Counted from the first letter of the stretch, positions 11,905 to 20,091 are shown. The stretch is 64,000 nucleotides of DNA from Trinickia terrae (GCF_005144415.1 NZ_SWJE01000001.1:310001-374000), one strand, 5' to 3'. The notes: generated by a model not told the origin, from the sequence alone. A program made the numbers and translations.

Positions 11905-12165
11905 TTAGCTGGCTTCGCTCGTGTACAGGCGGCCCGGAACGTGGCTCGCCACGGCGCGGGCGATATCGGCCTCGGTGCTTTCCGCAGGGACGATGCAGCG
12001 GTGCGAAGGCACGTCGCCGTGCGCGACCGTGGTCCATTCGACGAGGCGGTATGGCCGTCCCCACGGACGCTGCACGGGCATCGACACCCGGCAGCTTTGA
12101 ACCGGCAGAGCATGCTCGCTCTTCAGCGTCGATTGCAGATGCTTGAACACCGTGTCTTCGGTCAT
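11905..12165 (-). CDS. Hypothetical protein (86 aa)
   Basis: Small soluble protein starting MTEDTVFKHLQSTLKSEHAL, with a beta-rich middle (RPYRLVEWTTVAHGDVPSHRC) and an Ala-rich helix near the end (DIARAVASHVPG). Not recognised. ATG at 12165 has GGGAG five bases upstream; the frame extends further but without ribosome site. Standalone gene on the minus strand, 161 bp upstream of the DUF6232-like gene. Codon use is typical for the window. Confidence 0.55.
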   Translation of the reverse strand: MTEDTVFKHLQSTLKSEHALPVQSCRVSMPVQRPWGRPYRLVEWTTVAHGDVPSHRCIVPAESTEADIARAVASHVPGRLYTSEAS

Positions 12166-12235
12166 GGTCACTCCCGTTTGCGCGTGGCCGCCGCCCATCG
12201 CATCGCAGCGCGCCAAGTGAAGGGGATAAAAAAAT

Positions 12236-12255
12236 GCCGCCTAAGCTACGGCGGC
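12236..12255 (-). terminator. Rho-independent terminator (third hairpin behind the porin)
   Basis: GCCGCC/GGCGGC stem with an 8-nt loop; read on the minus strand it is followed by a T7 run (complement of 12228-12234), a classic intrinsic terminator. It lies 210 bp beyond the porin stop and 71 bp before the start of the 86-aa ORF. Confidence 0.65.
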
Positions 12256-12376
12256 TGAACAGGGGTGGTATGGACTGCATGGTCGCAGCCAAGAATTAAG
12301 CCAAACTTAAAACTCGCCGGCTTGGCCACCCCGCGCTGTGCAAAGGTCCTGCCGATGCATGCAGGGATGCCATTAA

Positions 12377-12414
12377 GCGCAACGCCCCGCCTGAAAATCC
12401 GCGGGGCGTTGCGC
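12377..12414 (-). terminator. Strong hairpin behind the porin gene
   Basis: Perfect 14-bp inverted repeat (GCGCAACGCCCCGC and its complement) with a 10-nt loop. Read on the minus strand it is followed only by TTAATGG, so it may stabilise the mRNA 3' end or terminate weakly. Confidence 0.6.
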
Positions 12415-12427
12415 TTCCAGAAATGAT

Positions 12428-12456
12428 CGGCTGCTGCCGTCACGCGGCAGCAGCCG
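12428..12456 (-). terminator. Hairpin directly after the porin stop codon
   Basis: Perfect 12-bp stem (CGGCTGCTGCCG/CGGCAGCAGCCG) with a 5-nt loop, starting 9 nt past the porin stop codon on the minus strand. No U-tract follows, so RNA stabilisation is as likely as termination. Confidence 0.55.
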
Positions 12457-12464
12457 AAATCGCT

Positions 12465-13616
12465 TTAGAACTTATGACGGATGCCGACGCGCACGGCGAC
12501 CTGATCGGTCGAGTCGTTGCCCGACGTGCCGAAGTACGACGAAGCCGAATCGCCGATCTGCGCTTGCACGTTGGTGCCCTTGTTGTTACCCCCAGCCTTC
12601 TGGTAGATGGTGAGCAGGTACACGTCGGTGCGCTTGCTGAGCGCGTAGTCGGCGCTGGCGTCGACTTGGTTCCAGTGGCCCTTGAAGTTGTCCGAGGCCT
12701 TCATGTACGTGTAGCCGAGGCCACCCGTCAGGGCCGGCGTGAACGCGTACTTGCCGCCTGCTTCATACGCGTTGAACGTCGTCTGGGCGCCGGTGATCGG
12801 CTCGATGTGAGTGTTCGTCCACAGGGCCCACAGCGTGGCGCCGCCGATCAGGTAGCGGCCGCCGAGGCCGACCGTATGCAGGTCGCGGACCGTGGCGGTC
12901 TGGCTCAGGTTGGCGAGCGTCGTCGAGAAGGTCGTGGGCGATGCGGCAGCCGGGAAGCGGATGTCGGTGTAGGCCGCGCCGACCGAGAACGGGCCAGTGG
13001 CGTAGTTCGCGCCGAAGCTATACGCGCGCGAGGAGGTACCGGCCGCACCCGCGAACGCGCCGGCTTGGTTCGAGAAGCCGTACAACGCGCCGAACGTCAG
13101 GCCCGCGAAGTTGGCGCTTGTGAACTTGACCGCATTGCTGATGCGGCTCGACGTGAGCTGGTCGACGTCGTTGATGTGGTAGGCGTAGTTGCCTGCAACC
13201 GTGTTCGCGCCGGTCGAGTAGTTGCCGCCGACGAAGTCGGTCGAGAACGAGTATTGACGGCCGAGCGTGAACGAGCCGATGTTGTCCTTCGAGATGCCGA
13301 CATAAGCCTGGCGGCCGAATTCCGACGAGCCTTGGCCCAGCGTGCCCGTGCCGCTGTTGAAGCCGTTTTCGAGCACGAAGAGTGCCTTCAGGCCGCCGCC
13401 CAGGTCTTCCGTGCCGCGCAGGCCCCAGCGGCTGCCTTGTGCAACGCCGTCGTCGTACTTGACGAGCTTGTTGCCGGCCGCGGACGAGGACGTGCTGGAG
13501 TTGTTGACGTAGCTGATACCGGCGTCAATCAGGCCATACAGCGTGACGCTGCTCTGCGCATGTGCGGTCCCCGCGATCGTGGCGATCGTAGCGGCGGCAA
13601 TGATTTTCTTGTTCAC
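12465..13616 (-). CDS. Gram-negative general porin (OmpC/Opc-like, Burkholderia type)
   Basis: Outer-membrane trimeric diffusion channel. The 383-aa precursor has a signal peptide cleaved at AHA|QSS (residue 20), begins the mature chain with SSVTLYGLIDAGISY, contains SRWGLRGTEDLGGGLKALFVLENGF (strands 2-3) and GRQAYVGISKDNIGSFTLGRQY, and ends with the terminal GIRHKF, the C-terminal Phe used by the Bam complex. These are the signatures of betaproteobacterial 16-strand porins. Upstream are two ATATGACA direct repeats; downstream are three hairpins, in keeping with a highly expressed, stable message. Highest similarity would be expected to Burkholderia OpcP/Omp38 type porins. Confidence 0.93.
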   Translation of the reverse strand: MNKKIIAAATIATIAGTAHAQSSVTLYGLIDAGISYVNNSSTSSSAAGNKLVKYDDGVAQGSRWGLRGTEDLGGGLKALFVLENGFNSGTGTLGQGSSEFGRQAYVGISKDNIGSFTLGRQYSFSTDFVGGNYSTGANTVAGNYAYHINDVDQLTSSRISNAVKFTSANFAGLTFGALYGFSNQAGAFAGAAGTSSRAYSFGANYATGPFSVGAAYTDIRFPAAASPTTFSTTLANLSQTATVRDLHTVGLGGRYLIGGATLWALWTNTHIEPITGAQTTFNAYEAGGKYAFTPALTGGLGYTYMKASDNFKGHWNQVDASADYALSKRTDVYLLTIYQKAGGNNKGTNVQAQIGDSASSYFGTSGNDSTDQVAVRVGIRHKF

Positions 13617-13690
13617 AAATTCTCCGTGTTCTAAAGGGAATGGGCCGGCGTGCCGCTCTCGTGGCGGAATCGCAGGACCGGCGGCAATTT

Positions 13691-13718
13691 ATATGACAAG
13701 AACGAAAGCCATATGACA
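13691..13718 (-). promoter_or_regulatory. Twin ATATGACA direct repeats upstream of the porin
   Basis: ATATGACA occurs at 13691-13698 and 13711-13718, exactly 20 bp (two helical turns) apart, 75-102 bp upstream of the porin ATG. Phased direct repeats are typical of OmpR-type response-regulator sites; the regulator is unknown. The downstream copy overlaps an AT-rich TATAAATT (minus strand) that could be part of the promoter. Confidence 0.5.
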
Positions 13719-13815
13719 GCTAGGTGGCTCGGGGAATTTGTTGCGTAGCTACAACAATGGGCTTGCCGAGACGGGGGGCGCCTGCTGGAGAAGAGGAAGC
13801 GGAGGGCGGGGCACA

Positions 13816-13847
13816 GCTCGGAAAGCGACTTCAGCCGCTTTCCGAGC
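13816..13847 (-). terminator. Hairpin after the aspartoacylase-like gene
   Basis: Perfect 12-bp stem GCTCGGAAAGCG/CGCTTTCCGAGC with an 8-nt loop, 10 bp past the stop codon of the gene at 13858-14973 (minus strand). No U-tract follows. Confidence 0.5.
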
Positions 13848-13857
13848 CGGGAAAGGC

Positions 13858-14973
13858 TTAGTTCGACAGCAGCGAGCCCGTTCGATACGACGTCGCACCC
13901 GCAATGCGCGCGATCTCGAGCCCGGCCGTAGCGAAGCGCGCCCGGTGCCGGGCGTACAGCACGCCGGAGATGCTGCTCGTGATCGTCACGGCGCGGTCTG
14001 TCAGCGGGTCGACGATATCGGCGATCTCCTGGCCAGGCTCCACCCAGGAGCCTACCGGGGTGCGGAACACGAGCACGCCCGAGACGGGCGCGAGCAGCGG
14101 CTCGGTGCCGGCGAGCGGCGTGGGCGCGAATTCGAGCTGCGGCAGCGGGGCGGGCGTGCCGTCGATCACGCCGCGATGCGTCAGGTACTCGACGATCGCG
14201 TGAGCATCGCGCTCGGCGAACGCGTAGCTCACGTCGCTCTGGCCGCGCAGCTCGATCGTCACCGAGACCGAGCCGTTCGGAATCGGATAACGATCGCCGT
14301 AGCGCGCGCGAAGCTCGGACCAGCAGAAGCTGTGGATCTCGTCGAACGGATTGCCGATCGAATTGAGCGCGAGCAGCGACGCCTTCGCGTCGAGGTAGCG
14401 CGCGAGCGGCTCGACTTCGGGCCACAGGTCGGGATTGGTGTAGAGGTGCATCGCGGCCTCGAAGTCGCAATGCAGGTCGAGCACGACGTCGGCGTCGTAT
14501 GAGAGGCGCTGCAGCGCGAGGCGCTGCGATTCGAGCTCGGTATTCGGCGTTTGCTCGTTGAGCGCCTCGCGCATCGCGTGGCGCACGGCGACGAGATTTT
14601 GTTGCGCGTCGCCGGTCAGGCGGCCTTCGATGCGCGGCATCACGAGCGCGGCCAGGTCGTGGAAGTGGCGGTTGAAGTTGCTCGCCGTGCCGGTTTCGAA
14701 GCGGCCGAGCATCTGGCCGAGCAGGTGCTGGTTGAGGCCGATCGGATTCGGCACCGGCACGACGACGATCTCGCCGCGCAGCTTGTCCGCGGCTTCGAGC
14801 GCTACGAGCCGCTTGCGCAGCGCCCACGCGACCAGCATGCCCGGCAGCTCGTCCGCGTGCAGCGACGACTGGATGTAGATCTTTTGTCCGCCGGAAGGGC
14901 CGTAGTGGAAGCTCGTCAGATGCCGCTCGGTGCCGAGCGCGGGGGAAATCAACGGGTGGGTCAGTGTCTGCAT
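13858..14973 (-). CDS. Succinylglutamate desuccinylase/aspartoacylase (AstE/AspA, M14-like) family protein
   Basis: Zinc-dependent amidohydrolase-type protein, 371 aa. Zinc ligands are visible: QSSLHADELPG (H and E, near residues 38-42) and DVVLDLHCDFEAAMH (H near 166), with the NFNRHF substrate-binding block near 105 and ELRGQSDVSYAF as the late catalytic Glu region. The C-terminal ~90 residues form a beta-barrel with a lipoyl-like turn (APVSGVLVFRTPVGSWVEPGQEIADIVDP). The natural substrate is unknown. It lies downstream of a basic-amino-acid binding protein gene but behind a strong terminator, so it is probably transcribed on its own. Confidence 0.85.
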   Translation of the reverse strand: MQTLTHPLISPALGTERHLTSFHYGPSGGQKIYIQSSLHADELPGMLVAWALRKRLVALEAADKLRGEIVVVPVPNPIGLNQHLLGQMLGRFETGTASNFNRHFHDLAALVMPRIEGRLTGDAQQNLVAVRHAMREALNEQTPNTELESQRLALQRLSYDADVVLDLHCDFEAAMHLYTNPDLWPEVEPLARYLDAKASLLALNSIGNPFDEIHSFCWSELRARYGDRYPIPNGSVSVTIELRGQSDVSYAFAERDAHAIVEYLTHRGVIDGTPAPLPQLEFAPTPLAGTEPLLAPVSGVLVFRTPVGSWVEPGQEIADIVDPLTDRAVTITSSISGVLYARHRARFATAGLEIARIAGATSYRTGSLLSN

Positions 14974-15092
14974 GATTTTATATGCGCGCCGGAGGGCATG
15001 CGGGCGCGTGGTCTGGAAGGAGAGTGCTCAGGCGATTGTACTTCGCGCGAGTCCGGCCAGGTGCGGACGACGCGGTGCGATGGCGCACAAAC

Positions 15093-15120
15093 AAAAAAGG
15101 CTCCGCGCAACACGGAGCCT
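15093..15120 (-). terminator. Rho-independent terminator behind the amino-acid binding protein gene
   Basis: AGGCTCCG (15098-15105) pairs with CGGAGCCT (15113-15120), loop 7 nt; on the minus strand a T6 run follows immediately. It lies 56 bp past the stop codon at 15177. Confidence 0.85.
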
Positions 15121-15176
15121 CTTTCGCTTGCAAGCCTGACATCGCAAGGCGCGGGAGCATCCCGCGCCGTTGCCGG

Positions 15177-15962
15177 TCAGCTGCCGTACACGTCGAACGT
15201 GAAGTACTTCGCTTCGAGCTTCTTGTACGTGCCGTCCTTGATGATGTCGGCGATCGCCTTGTCGATCTTCGCCTTCAGGTCGGCGTCTTCCTTGCGCAGA
15301 CCGATGCCGGCGCCGTTGCCGAGCGTCTTCGGATCGTTCAGGTCGCCGCCGGCGAATTCGAAGCCCGCGCCGCGCGGGGTCTTCAGGAAGCCGATGTCGG
15401 CTTGCACGGCGTCTTGCAGCGCGCCGTCCAGACGGCCCGAGATCAAGTCTGCATAGACCTGGTCCTGGTTCTGGTAGGGGACGACCTTCACGCCCTTCGA
15501 CTCCCAGTTGGCCTTGGCGTAGGTCTCTTGAATCGTGCCCTGCTCGACGCCAACCGACTTGCCCTTGAGCGAATCGGCCGTCGGCTTGATGCCCGTGCCC
15601 TTCTTCGTGACGAGGCGGGTCGGCGTGTTGAAGAGCTTGGCCGAGAACGCGATCTGCTCTTCGCGCTGCGGCGTCATCGACATCGACGACAGCACGCCGT
15701 CGAACTTCTTCGCCTTCAGTGCCGGGATCATGCCGTCGAAGTCGTTTTCGATCCACACGCACTTCGCGTTCAGGCGCTTGCAGATTTCATTGCCGAGGTC
15801 GATGTCGAAGCCGACCAGCTTGCCGTCGGAGCCCTTCGATTCGAACGGGGGGTAGCTCGCATCGACGCCGAAACGGATCGTGGTCCAGTCTTTGGCTTGA
15901 GCGACGCCCGCGGCGGTAACGGCGAGCAGCGAGATGGTCAAGGCGGCTAGTAGTTTTTTCAC
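15177..15962 (-). CDS. ABC transporter substrate-binding protein for basic amino acids (ArgT/HisJ type)
   Basis: Periplasmic binding protein, 261 aa with a Sec signal peptide ending at VAQA|KDW. The mature chain carries the class-F amino-acid binding pattern RFGVDASYPPFESKGSDGKLVGFDIDLGNEICKRL split across the first lobe (ligand-carboxylate and side-chain residues in YPPFE), FDGMIPALKAKKFDGVLSSMSMTPQR (SSMS loop) and AQADIGFL/QDAVQ-type hinge region, as in E. coli ArgT and HisJ. Its permease and ATPase partners are not in this window next to it; upstream (16 kb) is phnM on the same strand. ArgT versus HisJ specificity is not resolvable by eye. Confidence 0.88.
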   Translation of the reverse strand: MKKLLAALTISLLAVTAAGVAQAKDWTTIRFGVDASYPPFESKGSDGKLVGFDIDLGNEICKRLNAKCVWIENDFDGMIPALKAKKFDGVLSSMSMTPQREEQIAFSAKLFNTPTRLVTKKGTGIKPTADSLKGKSVGVEQGTIQETYAKANWESKGVKVVPYQNQDQVYADLISGRLDGALQDAVQADIGFLKTPRGAGFEFAGGDLNDPKTLGNGAGIGLRKEDADLKAKIDKAIADIIKDGTYKKLEAKYFTFDVYGS

Positions 15963-16178
15963 TTTTACTCCTGGAGGGGTTCGTTCGGCCTCGGATGCGG
16001 CTGTGCCGCGTCAAGGCTGTTCCGGCTCGATGGCTTGCCAGAACGGTTATTGCGGCTGCCGGCCCGGGCGGCCGGCAACGCGCGCACAGCATACCAAGCC
16101 AAAAATATGGCGCCGCTAGTAGAACACCGGATGGCAACCGAGCGCAACCTCTAACGAAAAGCCCCGCCGGGCGCAGTG

Positions 16179-17312
16179 TCAAACGATCCGGTGCCCCTCG
16201 CGATACGTCGCGCGCGGCACCGGCAGCGTGTCGTGCATCGTGACGCGCAGGAAGTCGGCGCGCAGGCCAGGCTCGATCGCGCCGCGGTCGTGAAGGCCCG
16301 CGGCGCGCGCCGGTTCGGCCGAGACCGTACCGATCGCGCGCGGCAGCGTCCAGCCGGCCTTGTCGACGAGCTCGAAAGCGGCGGTAAGGAGGCTCGAGGG
16401 CACATAGTCGGAGGAGAGGATGTCGAGCAGGTCCGAGCGCGCCAGCTCGAGCGCCGACACGTTGCCCGAATGCGAGCCGCCGCGCACGATGTTCGGCGCG
16501 CCCATCACCGTTGCGATGCCAAGCCGGTGCGCGGCGGCCGCGGCTACCTGCGTGGTCGGGAATTCGGAGATCGCGACGCCCTCGGCGGCGGCTTCCTCGA
16601 CGTGTTCGACGGTGGTGTCGTCGTGGCTTGCCACGGGCAGGCCAAGCGCCTTGCAGCGCGCGACGATCTCGTGACGATGGGCGATGGCGAAGCGCGCCTG
16701 GTCGCCGGTCAGCTCCGCGAGCTTGACGGCCATGTGCTCGTCGGTCCATTTGCCGTTGCGCTCGTGGTAGCGGCGCCATTGCTCCTTGTCATGCCACTGG
16801 CGCTGGCCCGGCGTGTGGTCCATCACCGAGGCGAGCCGCAAGAGCGGATGCGACGACAGCGAATCGAAGATCTCCACGACGTCCGCCGTGCCGACTTCGC
16901 AGCGCAGATGCAGGAAGTGCTCGGCGCGCAGCAGCTTGCGCTCGGAGAAGCGCTGCAGTGCTTGCGCGCAGGCCGTCTGGATGTCGCGGCTGCGCAGCTT
17001 CGCGGTGCTCATCGAGCCGATCGCGAGCGCGTCGAAGACGGTGGTGATGCCGGCCGCGGCGACTTGCGCGTCGTGGATGACGAACGCGGCGTCGGTATTC
17101 CAGATCACGCCGGGGCGCGGCGACAGGTGCTTTTCGAGGTTGTCGGTGTGCAATTCGATGAGGCCGGGCAACAGATAGTCGCCGTCCCAATCATCGGCTG
17201 CGGACACCGAGGTCGTGCCGTGCGCCAGCTCGCGGATCTTGCCGCCCTCGATTTGCACGACTCCGGTGAATACGTCGTCTCGCGTCACGATGCGAGCGTT
17301 TTTGATCAGCAT
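16179..17312 (-). CDS. phnM: Alpha-D-ribose 1-methylphosphonate 5-triphosphate diphosphatase PhnM
   Basis: Cytoplasmic metal-dependent amidohydrolase-superfamily enzyme that removes pyrophosphate from the C-P lyase pathway intermediate. The 377-aa protein has the PhnM landmarks: LLPGLIELHTDNLEKHLSPRP near residue 50 (metal-binding His pair), MDHTPGQRQW near 160, and SHDDTTVEHVEEAAAEG and GAPNIVRGGSHSGNVSA further on. ATG at 17312 has AGGAG seven bases upstream. It is the last gene of the phnG'K-phnL-phnM arm, 35 bp after phnL. The gene looks intact, unlike the upstream part of the operon. Confidence 0.93.
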   Translation of the reverse strand: MLIKNARIVTRDDVFTGVVQIEGGKIRELAHGTTSVSAADDWDGDYLLPGLIELHTDNLEKHLSPRPGVIWNTDAAFVIHDAQVAAAGITTVFDALAIGSMSTAKLRSRDIQTACAQALQRFSERKLLRAEHFLHLRCEVGTADVVEIFDSLSSHPLLRLASVMDHTPGQRQWHDKEQWRRYHERNGKWTDEHMAVKLAELTGDQARFAIAHRHEIVARCKALGLPVASHDDTTVEHVEEAAAEGVAISEFPTTQVAAAAAHRLGIATVMGAPNIVRGGSHSGNVSALELARSDLLDILSSDYVPSSLLTAAFELVDKAGWTLPRAIGTVSAEPARAAGLHDRGAIEPGLRADFLRVTMHDTLPVPRATYREGHRIV

Positions 17313-17347
17313 TGACGGGCTCCTGGGGTTTCTCGCTCGGTATGGCT

Positions 17348-18112
17348 TCAATGCGTCTGCAACGCGGCGGCGGGCGCGCTCAATTCGAGCCGGCGCGTCG
17401 CCACGTTCGCGCGTGTCGCCTCGTCGTGGAAGATGCCGACGATCGCCGCGCCGCGCTGCCGCGCTTCCTCGATCAGTTCCGCCACGATATCCCGGTTGTG
17501 TGCATCGAGTGAAGCAGTGGGCTCGTCGAGCAGCAAGAGCGGATGCCCGGCGATCAGGCCCCGCGCGATGTTCACGCGCTGCTGCTCGCCGCCGGAGAAG
17601 GTTGCGGGCGCAAGCTCCCACAGGCGCCGCGGCACGTTCAGGCGTGCGAGCAGCGCCGCGGCGCGCTCGCGCGCGTCAAGCTCGTCGACGCCGCGCGAGA
17701 CCAGCGGCTCGGCGACGAGCGTGAGCGCCGGCACGCGCGGGATCACGCGCAGGAACTGGCTCACGTAGCCCACCACCGAGCGGCGCAGCGCAATCACGTC
17801 GTGCGGCTCGGCGCCGTCGATGCGCACGTGGCGCTCGGCGCGCGTGTCGTCGCGGATCGCGATCGCGCCGCCGGTGGCGCGATAGTTGCCGTACAGGCAG
17901 CGCAGGAACGTGCTCTTGCCTGCCCCCGACGGGCCCGCGAGCACGATGCATTCGCCGCGCTCGACGTCGAGCGAGACGCCGGTCAGCGCGACGATGCTCG
18001 CGCCGCCTTGCGCATGCAGCGTGAAGCGCTTGCTGACGTGCCGCGCGCGCAGCATCAGCGCGTCGTTGTCGATGAACGCGCGCCCGGTGGCGGCGGTATC
18101 GGTGGTCGTCAT
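17348..18112 (-). CDS. phnL: Phosphonate C-P lyase system protein PhnL
   Basis: ABC-type ATPase associated with the C-P lyase complex, 254 aa; it is needed with PhnG, PhnH, PhnI and PhnJ-related steps in vivo but is not an importer subunit. Motifs: Walker A GPSGAGKST near residue 60, the PhnL-specific VGYVSQFLRVIPRVPAL block, signature FSGGEQQRVNIARG, and Walker [13 protein letters not shown]. Intact, with a slight N-terminal extension relative to the ~226-aa E. coli protein. It follows the phnG-phnK fusion by 21 bp. Confidence 0.93.
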   Translation of the reverse strand: MTTTDTAATGRAFIDNDALMLRARHVSKRFTLHAQGGASIVALTGVSLDVERGECIVLAGPSGAGKSTFLRCLYGNYRATGGAIAIRDDTRAERHVRIDGAEPHDVIALRRSVVGYVSQFLRVIPRVPALTLVAEPLVSRGVDELDARERAAALLARLNVPRRLWELAPATFSGGEQQRVNIARGLIAGHPLLLLDEPTASLDAHNRDIVAELIEEARQRGAAIVGIFHDEATRANVATRRLELSAPAAALQTH

Positions 18113-18133
18113 CGCCGGTCCCTGGTTTGTCCG

Positions 18134-19165
18134 TCAGACGGGAAGCACAGACGAGACGAGCGTCTGCGTGTACGGATGTTGCGGATCGTCGAGCACCTGA
18201 TCCGTGAGGCCCGCTTCGACGACCTTGCCGCCTTGCATCACCATCAGACGGTGCGCGAGCAGCCGCGCGACGCCGATGTCGTGCGTGACGATCAGCACCG
18301 AGAGATGCAGCGTGGCGGCGAGCGTGCGCAGCAAGTCGAGCAGGCGCGCTTGCACCGAGACGTCGAGGCTGGCGGTGGGTTCGTCCATGAAGACGAGGCG
18401 CGGCCCCGTGACGAGATTGCGTGCGATCTGCAGGCGCTGCTGCATGCCGCCGGAAAACGCGGCGGGCAGTTCGTCGATGCGCGCGGGGTCGAGCTCGACG
18501 CGCGCCATCCACTTCGCGGCGGTGCCGCGGATCTGCCCGTAGTGGCGCGCGCCGACGGCCATCAACGGCTCGCCGATGTTCGCGCCCGCGGAAACGCCAA
18601 GGCGCAGACCATCGCGCGAATTCTGCTGGACGAAGCCCCATTCGGTGCGCATCAGAAGACGCCGGCGCGGTTCGCCGAGCGAGAAGAGATCGATCGTCTC
18701 GCCGTTTGCGTTCGTGTAGCCGAGCGCGCCGCTATCGGCCTCGGTGCGCAAGGCGAGCGTGTTCGACAGCGTCGTTTTGCCCGAGTCCGATTCGCCGACG
18801 ATGCACAGTACCTCGCCCGGATAGAGATCGAACGTGACACCGGCGCAGCCGTTGCGGCCGCCGAACTGCTTGGTGACGCCGGTCAGCCGTAGCGTGGCGC
18901 GCGTGACGGTGGCTTCGCCGAGATTGAACGGGTCGCCGGTGCCGCCGATGCGGCCGCGTACCATCGCGAGCCCGATTTCGGGAGCGCGCAGCCACTCGAA
19001 GGCTGGCAGCGCGGCACCTTCGAACGCGTGTGCGAGCGCCGCTTCCAGATCGGCGCGCGGCGCGTGGGCAAGCACGGCGAGCCATGCACGCCGGCCGGAG
19101 TGGAGGGGCAAGGCCTCGGTTGCGCTCATGGCATTCCTTGTCGACGCGAGCTGAAGTCCGGACAT
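18134..19165 (-). CDS. phnK: In-frame PhnG-PhnK fusion protein (deletion product; phnH, phnI, phnJ missing)
   Basis: Residues ~22-93 are the N-terminal three quarters of PhnG: RRAWLAVLAHAPRADLE, FEWLRAPEIGLAMVRGRIGG, GDPFNLGEATVTRATLRL. Without any stop the frame continues at LTGVTKQFGG into a complete PhnK ATPase: Walker A GESDSGKTT (124-132), PhnK-typical EWGFVQQNSRDGLR, signature FSGGMQQRLQIAR (237-249), Walker B LVFMDEP. Normal order is phnGHIJKLM; here the PhnG tail and all of PhnH, PhnI and PhnJ (expected ~2.7 kb) are gone. The join falls at LRL, which both parents share, so a short-homology deletion is likely. Start at 19165 has GAGGA upstream; ATG 19129 is an alternative. The C-P lyase core cannot form from these genes. 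Confidence 0.88.
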   Translation of the reverse strand: MSGLQLASTRNAMSATEALPLHSGRRAWLAVLAHAPRADLEAALAHAFEGAALPAFEWLRAPEIGLAMVRGRIGGTGDPFNLGEATVTRATLRLTGVTKQFGGRNGCAGVTFDLYPGEVLCIVGESDSGKTTLSNTLALRTEADSGALGYTNANGETIDLFSLGEPRRRLLMRTEWGFVQQNSRDGLRLGVSAGANIGEPLMAVGARHYGQIRGTAAKWMARVELDPARIDELPAAFSGGMQQRLQIARNLVTGPRLVFMDEPTASLDVSVQARLLDLLRTLAATLHLSVLIVTHDIGVARLLAHRLMVMQGGKVVEAGLTDQVLDDPQHPYTQTLVSSVLPV

Positions 19166-19180
19166 TTCATCCTCTATTTG

Positions 19181-19202
19181 TCTAAACGTCTAGACGTTTA
19201 GA
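19181..19202. promoter_or_regulatory. 22-bp perfect palindrome, probable PhnF operator
   Basis: TCTAAACGTCTAGACGTTTAGA is a perfect palindrome in the divergent phnF/phnG' spacer, 16 bp upstream of the phnG' start. The same core with 18/22 identity occurs upstream of phnC' at 30980-31001. GntR/HutC-type repressors such as PhnF bind palindromes of this size; binding is inferred. Confidence 0.75.
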
Positions 19203-19314
19203 GGTAAAATTTTTGGGTGCCGGTGTGCCGCGTGATTTTCACATTTCCATAACGCCGTCCGCACTACAATGCAATGCGCAAAACGAAATTGGAACCCAAG
19301 GGAATGACAACGCC

Positions 19315-20091
19315 ATGACATCGAACGCATCGAACCCCTTGAACGATGGCGGATCGCCGGGAACAATCGTCGAGCGCGGGGCGGGCGTCGCCGTATGGCG
19401 GCAGATCGAGCAGATTCTCGCGGCAGAAATCGCGGCGAGCGGTTTCGGCGCCGAAGGGCGGCTGCCGAGCGAGGGCGAGCTGGCGAAGCGCTTCGACGTG
19501 AACCGCCATACCGTGCGCCGCGCGATGCTCGGCCTTGCCGCACTGGGTCTCGTTAGCGTCGAGCAAGGGCGCGGGACCTTCGTCCAGCCCGGTGCGATCG
19601 ACTATTCGATCGGCCGCCGCACGCGCTTCACGGAAAACCTGCAAAAACAGAATCACGCCCCCGGCGGCACGATGATTTCGGCAGCGCGCGTGAAGGCCGA
19701 TGCGAACGTCGCAAAGGCGCTCGCGATTCGTGCGGGCGCCTTCGTCTACAGGATCGAGTCGCGGCACGAGTCGGATGGCGTGCCGCTCACGTTTGCGCGC
19801 AACTGGTATCCGGCCGCGCGCTTTCCCGACATGCCCGGCGTGCTCGAGCGCACCAACAGCATCACGATGGCGCTGGCAGAGTTTGGCGTGAGCGACTATG
19901 TGCGCAAGTGGAGCCGCATCGGCAGCGTGCTGCCGGAGCCCGAGGTCGCGCGGCGGCTGAACATCAACCGGCAGCAGCCGGTGCTGTGGGTCGAGAACGT
20001 GGAGGTCGATATGGATGGCGTGCCGGTCAAGTACGGCATCACGCACTTCGCGGCTGACCGCGTGCAGTTGATGATCGAGCACGACGCATGA
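19315..20091 (+). CDS. phnF: Phosphonate utilisation transcriptional regulator PhnF (GntR, HutC subfamily)
   Basis: DNA-binding repressor/effector sensor, 258 aa. The N-terminal winged helix-turn-helix is complete (VWRQIEQILAAEI, RLPSEGELAKRFDVNRHTVRRAM, GLVSVEQGRGTFVQ), followed by the UbiC-transcription-regulator-associated effector domain with the PhnF-typical YSIGRRTRFTENL, RIESRHESDGVPLTFARNWYP and a C-terminal KYGITHFAADRVQLMIE. ATG at 19315 chosen at the point where the family similarity starts; longer frames run into the promoter. It is divergent from phnG' and overlaps the next gene by ATGA, so phnF, DUF1045 and phnN form one operon. Confidence 0.92.
   Translation: MTSNASNPLNDGGSPGTIVERGAGVAVWRQIEQILAAEIAASGFGAEGRLPSEGELAKRFDVNRHTVRRAMLGLAALGLVSVEQGRGTFVQPGAIDYSIGRRTRFTENLQKQNHAPGGTMISAARVKADANVAKALAIRAGAFVYRIESRHESDGVPLTFARNWYPAARFPDMPGVLERTNSITMALAEFGVSDYVRKWSRIGSVLPEPEVARRLNINRQQPVLWVENVEVDMDGVPVKYGITHFAADRVQLMIEHDA

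Noticed and set aside
13858-15962. Operon of the amino-acid binding protein and the aspartoacylase-like hydrolase
   Set aside because: A strong intrinsic terminator at 15093-15120 lies between them, so co-transcription is unlikely.
18134-19165. N-terminal extension of PhnK as an ordinary lineage feature
   Set aside because: The extension is clear PhnG text (MVRGRIGG, DPFNLGEATVTR) and PhnG is not encoded elsewhere in the window; the missing neighbours H, I and J make a deletion the better explanation.
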